Below, in pieces: positions 44,048 to 51,394 of a stretch of 64,000 bases of DNA. Source of the DNA: Mycolicibacterium aichiense (GTDB lineage Bacteria; Actinomycetota; Actinomycetes; Mycobacteriales; Mycobacteriaceae); assembly GCF_010726245.1 (NCBI RefSeq), contig NZ_AP022561.1, positions 2,170,001 to 2,234,000 on the forward strand, written 5' to 3'. Numbering within the stretch: the first letter of the stretch is position 1; the number at the start of each line of letters is the position of its first letter. The notes under the pieces were generated by a model, which saw only the letters and a list, made by a program, of their open reading frames with translations, searched no databases and had not been told where the DNA came from. A program made the translations under genes and the position numbers.

Positions 44048-44281
44048 TCAGTGCTTCGGTGAGGTAGTGGCCGTGACCGGCATGAGGGCCGGCCCGGGTG
44101 GGGCGGGGGTCGTCTGCGAGGTGGACGAGACGCTGTGAAAGTCGGGGGGCGGAGCCGGCTTGTAAAAGAAGACCGCGGCGATCGCAATCGCCGCGACGAC
44201 GACCGTCGCGCCCGCAACGATCACCCCGGCGACGCTGGTCCGCCGCTTCAATTTTCTGATGACCTTATTCGACCCCCGCAT
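44048..44281 (-). CDS. Small single-pass membrane protein with Pro/Thr-rich tail
   Basis: A 77-residue protein: a basic N-terminus (MRGSNKVIRKLKRRTS), one membrane helix (about residues 18-40), then a Pro/Ser/Thr-rich exported tail. This is a common layout of small mycobacterial cell-wall or anchor proteins; no family is recognised. It stands alone between convergent and divergent neighbours. Confidence 0.55.
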   Translation of the reverse strand: MRGSNKVIRKLKRRTSVAGVIVAGATVVVAAIAIAAVFFYKPAPPPDFHSVSSTSQTTPAPPGPALMPVTATTSPKH

Positions 44282-44398
44282 AGCGCGGAACGTAGCCGAT
44301 CGGCACCGATAAGTGTGCGCTGGACAGCAGTGTCACAGGGATGAGGAAGCGTTCCCGCAGGATCGATCGCGGGGCTTTATCCCCACGTCACCGGTAGT

Positions 44399-44581
44399 TC
44401 AACAAGCCCGCGGGTTGTCCATGAGGCTGCGCACGAGTGAGTAGCCGGTGACCAGCCATGCCTCGTCACCGACGGCGGTCAGAACTTTGTGGATCGGTCC
44501 GGCGCCCTGCAGCGCGAGGAGATCGTCGGGGGAGCGCAGCGGGTGGCTCTGACGAAATGGCAGCCGGGCGGCGGCGGTCAT
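44399..44581 (-). pseudogene. Truncated cytochrome P450 (N-terminal fragment)
   Basis: A 60-residue ORF matches the first part of an actinobacterial P450: LPFRQSHPLRSPDDLLALQ, GPIHKVLTAVGDEAWLVTGYSLVRSLMDNPR, which is helix A/beta-1 with the usual xHPLRPP-like start. It stops after DNPRAC; the sequence beyond, in any frame, does not continue the family, and the I-helix, ExxR and haem-Cys regions are missing. It is a leftover of a P450 gene and not expected to bind haem. Confidence 0.7.
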
Positions 44582-44665
44582 GGAGGGAGCGTACGGCTGA
44601 CCGCCGGCGCGCGGACGATTTTTTAAGACTACTGGTCTTGTTTGCCTCGGCTTTAGTATTCAGCG

Positions 44666-45175
44666 ATGGCTCACACCGATCTTCGCAGCTTGAGCGCCTT
44701 CGCCGGGTTGTGCGTCGCGCCGGCCGCGATGGCGTTCTGGCTCGTCCCGATTGCTGCAGCCGACTCGGCGTCGTGGAACGGTGAGTACGCGATCACGTTC
44801 ATCGTCGGCCCCAAGGCCGGAACGAGCATGGCCGCCGGGCAGCCCGAACAACAGCACACCGAAACCTATGGCTTCCAATCGAACTGCGCGAACGGAAAGT
44901 GCACCGCGACGATCATCAGTGGTCCGCCGCCGAGTAACCCGACGGTCCCTCAGCCCGTTCAGTTCACCTGGGATGGGTCATCGTGGGCGCAGGCCAGCGA
45001 CTTTCAGTGGCAGTGCCTGATGCCCGACGAGACGATCCAGTGGAACCCGGCGCACGCCGAGGTGCGGTACACGCCTCAGGCCGACGGATCGCTGTCGGGC
45101 ACGATGCACACCGACATCTCGAGCGGCGCGTGCCAGGGCACTGTCGAGATGAACATGACGGCTGAGCGCGCGTAG
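44666..45175 (+). CDS. Secreted hypothetical protein
   Basis: A 169-residue protein with a signal peptide (hydrophobic core LSAFAGLCVAPAAMAFWLVPIAAA cut near residue 32). The mature part is beta-rich with four cysteines (SNCANGKC, WQCLMPD, GACQGTV). It resembles a group of small secreted mycobacterial proteins of unknown function. ATG 44666 is chosen. It converges on the four-gene cassette. Confidence 0.75.
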   Translation: MAHTDLRSLSAFAGLCVAPAAMAFWLVPIAAADSASWNGEYAITFIVGPKAGTSMAAGQPEQQHTETYGFQSNCANGKCTATIISGPPPSNPTVPQPVQFTWDGSSWAQASDFQWQCLMPDETIQWNPAHAEVRYTPQADGSLSGTMHTDISSGACQGTVEMNMTAERA

Positions 45176-45242
45176 TCGGCGAGACATCCGCTGCTCGTAC
45201 TCGATGTGGACGGGGTTCTAGCCCGATCCGCCTCGACGGCCT

Positions 45243-46154
45243 CTACGGCAAAGCTAAAAGTCTTGTAGGTTTCAAGCAGCTTTCGGGCAGATTCAGAAGT
45301 CTCGGATCCTGCGCTTCGCGGTAGGCCTTGGCCGCTTCGGCGCACTGCCTCACGTGCTCGATTGAGTTGTTGTGAGTGCTGCGAGTGTCGCTGGCGAAGC
45401 TGGCGAACATGACCACCGTCACCAGCGACGCAACGAACAAGAGCATGGCGGCGATCGTCCCGCCGCCGCTGGTCGCCTCATTCACACGCATCCGGATGAC
45501 GTGGGCCATGGCTTTTGCCTGAGTCGCGTAGACCTCGGCACGAATTTGAGCGGCGCGAGGAAGACGCCGCTGGCCGACAGCTTGTATGTCGGGGTCCGCG
45601 CTTTCCGCTTTGCGCTCGATATCCAGCGCGATCTGCAGGTAGTCCTTCAGCGTGTACTTCTGTTCCAAAGGAAGGGAATTCGGTCTGTTGAGCTCGGCGA
45701 AAACGTCGTACACCGCGGCTATCGTCTCAAGTTCAGCTTCGGTGAAGGAGTTGTCGTCGAGGTGCTTCACGTGCGGAAGAGCGGACTCGTCGTTCTTGTC
45801 CCGCCGTGCCCGCATCACCTCTAGGTCTGCCGACATCACGATCGTCCGGCTAGCCCGGGATAGCCGGCGCGACAGCCAAATAGCGGCGACCGCCATCATA
45901 AGAATCGATGCCAGCGCGAGTGAGGCGTAGAGCCAGGCCAAGTGGCCATCGATGGGAAAGATTCCGGTCACGCTCGATAAACCGAAGCCGCCGATGATCA
46001 CAGTTCCTACTGTGAGAACACCTTTGCCCCAGGCAGTTGCACTGGCACGCAGGTCGTCACATTGTTTGGACCAACGGGCCGCCACCGCCTGCGCCTGTTC
46101 TGCCAAAAATTCATGCGGGTCTCGTGTGGCAACCCCGCTGATGCCTTGTATCAC
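45243..46154 (-). CDS. Membrane protein of the accessory cassette (three helices)
   Basis: A 303-residue protein with two neighbouring membrane helices (about residues 43-63 and 73-94) and one near 230-252, with a helical cytoplasmic part between. The paired helices near the N-terminus recall SLATT-type effector membrane proteins of bacterial conflict systems, but I see no firm motif, so this is only a suggestion. The start is GTG after GAAGGAAGAAGG. It is last in a tight leftward operon (CHAP, protease, hydrolase, this gene; gaps of 42-56 bases). GC by eye is 53-60 percent, below the ~67 percent of nearby genes. Confidence 0.7.
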   Translation of the reverse strand: MIQGISGVATRDPHEFLAEQAQAVAARWSKQCDDLRASATAWGKGVLTVGTVIIGGFGLSSVTGIFPIDGHLAWLYASLALASILMMAVAAIWLSRRLSRASRTIVMSADLEVMRARRDKNDESALPHVKHLDDNSFTEAELETIAAVYDVFAELNRPNSLPLEQKYTLKDYLQIALDIERKAESADPDIQAVGQRRLPRAAQIRAEVYATQAKAMAHVIRMRVNEATSGGGTIAAMLLFVASLVTVVMFASFASDTRSTHNNSIEHVRQCAEAAKAYREAQDPRLLNLPESCLKPTRLLALP

Positions 46155-46209
46155 GTTGGCCTTCTTCCTTCATGCCGCTGCGCCGGAAGATTCTCTTTGG
46201 TGCTCGGCT

Positions 46210-47232
46210 TCAGCCGACCTGTTCGAGAATGGCCATATGGTCGCTGATCGGCGCGGCGATGTCTGGATCGGCTAGGTAGTCGATGATCGCGTGGGGGCCC
46301 GTTGGGTTGTAGGTCCGCTCGTCGGAAAGTCGGTCTGTGCCCTTGAACTCCGGGGCGAGTGGATGAATCAAGGCAACGATGTCCAGCACGTCGTAGCCGT
46401 TGAGCCAGCGGGCATTGCTTTCGATGACCTTGAGTGGTGCACCGGCGGGCACTGCTGGTTGTCTACCGTGAAGACGGGCTTTTACCAGCTTCAACCCCAG
46501 CGGACTGCCGACAGTGACGAATAGTTTCACTCGACGATCGCCCAAGGCGTTGTCCTGGTCTGCGAGCAGGTCGTAGGCGACGACGCTACCGAGACTGTGT
46601 GCGATCACTACCAGGTCGTCGTCGGCCGAGGTGTGCGAGAGGATTTCTCGTCGGACGACATCAAGGACCTTGTTGCGCATTGATTCCATGCCGATGTAGT
46701 AGGCGACGTCTGCCAGGTGGTTGCGGATGATCGCGGCTGGGACTCCCGTCTTGCGGCTCAGGAACTGCAAGGCCCCAGTCACGAAGGGGACCCCAAGTAC
46801 GTCGGACACGGCCAGCTCGTCCGCGCTGCCGCCTTGGTAACGGAGCTCGCGCACGGCGTCGTAGTCCAGATGACCCGCCATGTCCTGCAACAGGTTCGCC
46901 TGCAGAGTAGACAGCGCGCGAATCTGGTCCTGGTCGCCACCGGTATTCACCTCGAGTTCGGTAGCAGGATCTGCTGCCTCCAGGTGGGGCGGAATGCCGC
47001 CGCTGCGCTCGTAATCGGCGATGGAGTCACGGAATACATTGCCGTAGAAGGGGAAGATCACCTCGGTCTCCACTATGGGAGGGCGGTTTGCGAGGACCAA
47101 TCCCTTCGCAAGACCGGCCAGGAATTGGCGCTTTTTGTTGTCGACGTAGGCCGCCAATTTGGCGGGGTCGTCAGCTGTCTGCTGATCACTGGCCTGGTTG
47201 CGGCCATGGATCATGACGAGTTTTGTACTCAT
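46210..47232 (-). CDS. Alpha/beta-hydrolase of the accessory cassette
   Basis: A 340-residue predicted lipase/esterase. Seen: MIHGRN near residue 8 (the HG oxyanion-hole type strand), the nucleophile elbow AHSLGS with Ser213, and a C-terminal PHAIIDYL that could supply the catalytic His (about residue 321); the Asp may be in the YDVLDIVALIHPL region. There is no signal peptide, so it should act in the cytoplasm or on the inner membrane face. It lies between a trypsin-like protease and a membrane protein gene. Substrate is unknown. Confidence 0.8.
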   Translation of the reverse strand: MSTKLVMIHGRNQASDQQTADDPAKLAAYVDNKKRQFLAGLAKGLVLANRPPIVETEVIFPFYGNVFRDSIADYERSGGIPPHLEAADPATELEVNTGGDQDQIRALSTLQANLLQDMAGHLDYDAVRELRYQGGSADELAVSDVLGVPFVTGALQFLSRKTGVPAAIIRNHLADVAYYIGMESMRNKVLDVVRREILSHTSADDDLVVIAHSLGSVVAYDLLADQDNALGDRRVKLFVTVGSPLGLKLVKARLHGRQPAVPAGAPLKVIESNARWLNGYDVLDIVALIHPLAPEFKGTDRLSDERTYNPTGPHAIIDYLADPDIAAPISDHMAILEQVG

Positions 47233-47274
47233 GGTGGAACCTGCTCTCGTTAGTCGGGCGGTGGGGGCGGGAGT

Positions 47275-48255
47275 TCAGAGAATGGCGGCGGAGATCAAGG
47301 CGCGTTGTTGGGGCGACATCTGCCGGCGTGCGAGATCGGCGACGATCGCAGAGATACGTATCCCCTCATTTGCTACCCAATAGCGCAGTGCCTCGGGAGT
47401 TTCCGCCGTTACCGGGTCGCCGTTGAGATCGATCTTGTTGCCATGATCATCAGTGAAGTCTCGGCTGCCGTGGTGCAGCGCGACGAGGTCGAAGTCGTCG
47501 TCGAGCACCGGTGAGCCGGACGAGCCGGGAGTCGTATCGGCGAGATACACCAATAGGTTCGGAGTTTCCGCGTCGGTCATCAGATTGTTGCGGAACGCGA
47601 TCTGCTTGTAGTTACCGCCGGGATGCTGAATGATGTTCAGCGCGCTTCCCGGCAGAGCTTTGCTCGACGCTTTGATCAGGGGGAGTCGCCCATACTTATC
47701 CCCGGGTAGCTGTCGGTCGGTGGTGCGACCCACTCCGACGATCGTGTAGTCGAGTTCCTCGCTCGACACAAAGAACGCCGCAGCGTCCAGCGAAATCGTC
47801 TCTTCACCGACCAAAGGTCTGTTGTCGGAGCTCTTTTCGTGGCCGAACGTGAAGTTCACCGACGGGTCGCTTGCTTCCTCGGCTGTGTGCAGCACGTGAT
47901 GATTGGTCATCATCAGGCACGGTGAAATCATGAAGCCCGTGGCGCTGGCCTCCTTTCCATCCACTTCCATCGAGATCAGGCCCACCGCCGCGGCTGCGGT
48001 TCGGGCCTTGGTCAGCCAGGAGATGGGCTTCAGATCATCACCGTCGATGATGCGCTCGATCGCGGTGTTGACCTGTCGGTCTGTGGCCTGCGCGGGCATC
48101 GGCACACCCTTGGCTTTGAGGTGCTCACGCTTCTTGCATGTTGTCGCCGTTCGGTAGTTGCCCTGGCGGTCGCGCGTTACTTGCTTCACGAAGTCGACGG
48201 ACGTGGGGACGATGATCCTTGCTCGGCGCTGATCGAGTTGCGGCGCACTGACCAT
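47275..48255 (-). CDS. Intracellular trypsin-like serine protease of the accessory cassette
   Basis: A 326-residue protein with a V8/trypsin-like protease fold. The triad is visible: His120 in MMTNHHVL, Asp169 in EELDYTIVGV and Ser246 in TTPGSSGSPV. The ~85 residues ahead of the protease domain are basic and helical and have no signal peptide, which separates it from secreted mycobacterial proteases (MarP, PepA) and suggests intracellular action. Proteases of this type occur as effectors or activators in conflict systems. AAGGAGG precedes ATG 48255. Confidence 0.85.
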   Translation of the reverse strand: MVSAPQLDQRRARIIVPTSVDFVKQVTRDRQGNYRTATTCKKREHLKAKGVPMPAQATDRQVNTAIERIIDGDDLKPISWLTKARTAAAAVGLISMEVDGKEASATGFMISPCLMMTNHHVLHTAEEASDPSVNFTFGHEKSSDNRPLVGEETISLDAAAFFVSSEELDYTIVGVGRTTDRQLPGDKYGRLPLIKASSKALPGSALNIIQHPGGNYKQIAFRNNLMTDAETPNLLVYLADTTPGSSGSPVLDDDFDLVALHHGSRDFTDDHGNKIDLNGDPVTAETPEALRYWVANEGIRISAIVADLARRQMSPQQRALISAAIL

Positions 48256-48299
48256 GAGAGCCTCCTTCGGGGGCAATGCTGCGATGGTTATGGGGGTTG

Positions 48300-48875
48300 T
48301 CACTTAGGTCGGCCGAACCACAACCCCGTCAAGGGGCGCTCATTAGACCGCACGCAGCCGGTGGAGGTGTTGCCCTCCACGGTGATGATCCGATCGCGCA
48401 GAGAGCGAGCGACGAGTCCGATGTGATTGCCGCCGAGTCCGAACATGTCGCCACGCAGTGGTGTCCCGACGAGGCGTCGGTTGTTGGCCGCCCACGCGTA
48501 GATCGACTGCACCCAGCCGGGGTTGTTCCACGGCGGCCGGCTGCCCGTCGTCTGGAGATAGCACCAGGAGACGAAGAAGGCGCACCACGGAACGCCGGGA
48601 GACCCCGGTGCGAACGGATGGACATATCGGGTGAGGGGAATGCCGCCGTTATTGGCGGTTTCGCACACGCCTATTTGCCCTGTCGCGATCTCGACCATCC
48701 GAAGACCTATCGGTGAATGACCGGATGGTGCTGACGCGGCGATCTCGAGCACGTTGTCATCGTGTGTCTCAGCTGGATCGAGTCCCACGCGCGAGGCGAT
48801 GGAATCGACATCGAAGCCTGGTGGTGGCATCGCCACCCTTCCGGAATAGTCCTCGCTCACAAGCAAACTGGCCAT
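48300..48875 (-). CDS. CHAP-domain hydrolase of the accessory cassette
   Basis: A 191-residue protein with a CHAP cysteine-hydrolase domain from about residue 60. The catalytic residues are Cys98 in VPWCAFFVSWCY, His151 in GGNHIGLV and Asn169 (VEGNTSTG). CHAP enzymes cut peptidoglycan amide or peptide bonds, usually outside the cell. There is no signal peptide or membrane helix here, so export by another route or an intracellular target must be considered. It is the first gene of the four-gene leftward operon beside the tRNA cluster. Confidence 0.85.
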   Translation of the reverse strand: MASLLVSEDYSGRVAMPPPGFDVDSIASRVGLDPAETHDDNVLEIAASAPSGHSPIGLRMVEIATGQIGVCETANNGGIPLTRYVHPFAPGSPGVPWCAFFVSWCYLQTTGSRPPWNNPGWVQSIYAWAANNRRLVGTPLRGDMFGLGGNHIGLVARSLRDRIITVEGNTSTGCVRSNERPLTGLWFGRPK

Positions 48876-49338
48876 GGTTTACCCCCGTCGATTGGCAGTT
48901 CGGGGCCAGGTCGGCGAGCAATGGTCCGAGCGAGTTCGGTCTCGCATACGATCGCTGATCTGGCCTGACGCGAACCTACGGCGAGCCGTACCCGACCTAT
49001 CGAGTAGCGCGCTACTCGACTTTGCTGAGGAGGCCGGAGAACCATCTACGTAGTCGAGGTGCGCGCTCGCCAGGGTGCGTCCGCATCTGCCGGGTGCTCG
49101 GCGCGGTTCCCCGCACCCATGTCGGCTGTGTTCCCGCGGCGAGGACACCACGGTCGTCACTGTCTAGGTGCGTGGTTGCGACGAAAGGGTGGCGACCGGC
49201 GACCGGCGTCCGGCCACATGACTTCGGCTGCGATGACCAGCTGAAGCGTGTGGATGCGCGGTCGACTGAAGCACTCCCGCGGATCAGTAGGTTGACGTCG
49301 AAAGCTTTCGCTTTACCGGCATTGACCTGCATAAACTC
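48876..49338. other. Promoter region and gap between the cassette and the tRNA genes
   Basis: About 460 bases without a convincing gene; a 106-codon minus-strand ORF (49012-49332) has no recognisable domain. The region holds a perfect 20-base palindrome at 49000-49019. I found no integrase and no second copy of a tRNA 3' end that would mark an attachment site. Confidence 0.5.
49000..49019. promoter_or_regulatory. Perfect 20-base palindrome
   Basis: TCGAGTAGCGCGCTACTCGA reads the same on both strands with no spacer. It is about 125 bases upstream of the CHAP gene, the first gene of the cassette. The lack of a loop argues against a terminator and for a dimeric protein-binding site. Confidence 0.6.
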
Positions 49339-49413
49339 TGGTGCGCGATACTGGGATTGAACCAGTGACCTCTTCCGTGTCAGGGAAGCGCTCTCCCGCT
49401 GAGCTAATCGCGC
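49339..49413 (-). tRNA. tRNA-Val (anticodon GAC)
   Basis: Acceptor arms GCGCGAT and ATCGCGC pair fully; the anticodon loop CTGACAC sits on a CTTCC/GGAAG stem; the T-arm has GGTTCAATCCC. CCA is encoded at the 3' end. Confidence 0.95.
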
Positions 49414-49426
49414 GGGTCGAAACTCT

Positions 49427-49500
49427 TGGAGGTGGAGACGGGAATCGAACCCGTGTGCACGGCTTTGCAGGCCGTTGCCTCACCACTCGGCCACTCCACC
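49427..49500 (-). tRNA. tRNA-Cys (anticodon GCA)
   Basis: Acceptor arms GGTGGAG and CTCCACC; anticodon loop CTGCAAA; T-arm GGTTCGATTCC; discriminator T followed by encoded CCA. It lies 13 bases from tRNA-Val(GAC). Confidence 0.95.
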
Positions 49501-49530
49501 GTTGGGTCTGATGCCGCACTTGCACCTTCG

Positions 49531-49603
49531 AGCGGATGACGGGATTCGAACCCGCGACCCTCACCTTGGCAAGGTGATGCGCTACCAACTGCGCTACATC
49601 CGC
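49531..49603 (-). tRNA. tRNA-Gly (anticodon GCC)
   Basis: Acceptor arms GCGGATG and CATCCGC; anticodon loop TTGCCAA on a CACCT-type stem; T-arm GGTTCGAATCC. No encoded CCA. First of the leftward Gly-Cys-Val tRNA set. Confidence 0.95.
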
Positions 49604-49778
49604 GCGCTTCGGACGAGATCGTCGCCCGCTGCGAAGGAAGACACTAGTCGACGTAGGCGAACCGGCACAAATCCCCTCGCCGCAGCGCCTCGACGAGCGC
49701 ATTCCGGCCGGACGGGTGTGCCGTGATAATGTTCCTCCTCGGCGAATCGGGCACCATTTTCATGGTGTGCGCGCACCG

Positions 49779-49850
49779 GGTCTCGTAGCTCAGTGGGAGA
49801 GCGTCCGCCTCACACGCGGAAGGTCGCTGGTTCGATACCAGCCGGGACCA
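49779..49850 (+). tRNA. tRNA-Val (anticodon CAC)
   Basis: Acceptor arms GGTCTCG and CGGGACC (one T-G wobble pair); anticodon loop CTCACAC; T-arm GGTTCGATACC; no encoded CCA. It is divergent from the Gly-Cys-Val set. Confidence 0.95.
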
Positions 49851-49941
49851 CTTCACAACATTTCATCAGTCCACGGCGGTTGGACGTCGGCCTTGAGAGC
49901 CGGTTTCACCGGTGGACACCGATCGCCTGCCACGGCGCCCT

Positions 49942-50340
49942 TCAGGGCGACGTGCTTGCACTCCTCGTCAACACCAATGCCGCCTCGTTGTAGGGGAACA
50001 GCCGATAGAACGGCCGGAAACCCGGTGTGACGAGGTTCGCCGCCTCAGCCTTGCGGCAGATCCGCGGGTCAGCCAACGGCACAGCTTTGTTCCGCTTGCG
50101 CAGCGCTGTCGGGCCGCCGGCCATGACATTCTTCAACCAGTCCGATTCAAGCCCGTAGCCGATGAGAACGACGACGCCGTCTCGGGTCGGGAAAACCAAC
50201 AGCGGCGTTCGGTATCGCGTACCGGACTTGCGTCCGACATGCTCGAGGGTTCCCAGCCCCGGGAGCCATGGGGTGATCGACTGAGCCACTCGATTGGTGA
50301 CGTGGCGATTGAAGTGAGCGACAGCGCGCGGTACTCGCAT
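49942..50340 (-). CDS. Deazaflavin (F420)-dependent nitroreductase-family protein
   Basis: A 132-residue Ddn/DUF385-type split-barrel protein: VAHFNRHVTNRVAQSITPWLPG, LEHVGRKSGTRYRTPLLVFP and ESDWLKNVMAGGPTALR. It is diverged from the copy at 36266. F420-dependent reduction of quinones or other compounds is the family role. ATG 50340 follows AAGGAC. The frame runs on upstream to 51429, but that part is antisense to and shadowed by the MPT64-type gene. Confidence 0.85.
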   Translation of the reverse strand: MRVPRAVAHFNRHVTNRVAQSITPWLPGLGTLEHVGRKSGTRYRTPLLVFPTRDGVVVLIGYGLESDWLKNVMAGGPTALRKRNKAVPLADPRICRKAEAANLVTPGFRPFYRLFPYNEAALVLTRSASTSP

Positions 50341-50411
50341 GAAAGTCCTTCCCTCACACGATGGCTGGCTCTCGACACAGCTTCGCGCCCAAGGGGCACC
50401 AGCGCAGTGAG

Positions 50412-51224
50412 TTAGGCGATCATCGGGTCGATCGCAGACCGGGGCACCAGAACATGCAGGGCGCCGGCTGAGGCGGGCAACACCGATCCCTGATCGAAGA
50501 AGAAGATCACGCCGTCGTTGACCACTGCGAAATTCTGATAGTTGGCCGAGTTGTAGAGCGCTCCTGGCACGAACGCCAACGGCGGCGGCGGGGGTGGCGG
50601 GGTGGTGGACGACGTGCTGGTCGGTGTGGTCGTCACCGGCTGCCCGGGTTGCGTGGTCGGCGCTGCCGGTGGCGGCGGCGGTGGCGCGAGCTGCTGCTGC
50701 AGTTCGGACGCGACGATGGGCGCGACGGTCTTCAGCGGATCGTCCACCCGCCACAACGGGGTGTTCTGCTTGTCGTCGGGTGCGGCCGTGTACAGGATCG
50801 CCTTGCGATAGCTCTGGTCCCAGTTGAACGCCTTGTACGTCGTCTGGGAGGCCCCGCCGCCGACGTTCTGGGTCACGGTGAACACCACGGCCTGCGTGCC
50901 GCGCGGGGGAACCGCTGAGTTGTACTCCGTCGGCTTGATGCTCAACGTGGCGGGCGTGCCGCTGGGCGCGCCGGACTTGGCCGTATTGAGGAACGCGTCG
51001 CGCGTCTGGGAGATGTAGTCGGCGACTGACTTCTGGTCCGGGTAGTCCAGCGGGATGCTGATGTCGACGCTGTACGAGGGGTCGGAGAGCTGGATCTCGC
51101 AGGTACTGCCGGTATTGCCGCCTTTGAGGTCGGCGCAGTAATCCTTCGGGGCGGCGGCCGCCAGTCCGGAAGAAAAGGACACAGCGGCAACTGAGAGAAC
51201 CACTGCCGCGCTGAAAGAACGCAT
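50412..51224 (-). CDS. mpt64: MPT64-family secreted protein with proline-rich insertion
   Basis: A 270-residue exported protein closely following MPT64 (Rv1980c, 228 aa): signal peptide cut after AAA near residue 25, then APKDYCADLKGGNTG, PPRGTQAVVFTVTQNVGG, TYKAFNWDQSYRKAI and a C-terminal NYQNFAVVNDGVIFFFDQG. Unlike MPT64 it carries an insert of about 45 residues (about 172-218) of Pro, Thr and Ala (PPPPPPAAPTTQ, STTPPPPPPP). The fold includes a DUF3298/RsiV-type domain. MPT64 is a secreted antigen of unclear biochemical function. GGAGG precedes ATG 51224. Confidence 0.9.
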   Translation of the reverse strand: MRSFSAAVVLSVAAVSFSSGLAAAAPKDYCADLKGGNTGSTCEIQLSDPSYSVDISIPLDYPDQKSVADYISQTRDAFLNTAKSGAPSGTPATLSIKPTEYNSAVPPRGTQAVVFTVTQNVGGGASQTTYKAFNWDQSYRKAILYTAAPDDKQNTPLWRVDDPLKTVAPIVASELQQQLAPPPPPPAAPTTQPGQPVTTTPTSTSSTTPPPPPPPLAFVPGALYNSANYQNFAVVNDGVIFFFDQGSVLPASAGALHVLVPRSAIDPMIA

Positions 51225-51394
51225 GGGAAAAACCTCCAGGCACACGCGGCGCACGCCGCGACCAACGATCATCGTCACCACGCCAGCAAAGCGCCCCCGA
51301 CGGCATCGGCGCTGTATAGCCTAGTTGAGGCGTTTGCGCGGGTGACGCGAAGGCACGTTGCGCCACCACAAACAGGGGTACTCGTGAGGGCACC

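Noticed and set aside
49012..49332. 106-codon minus-strand ORF between the cassette and tRNA genes
   Set aside because: No domain, no clear ribosome site, and it includes the palindrome; likely non-coding.
49339..49850. Attachment-site duplication at the tRNA genes
   Set aside because: I looked for a second copy of the tRNA 3' ends near the cassette borders and saw none; no integrase gene is present in the window.
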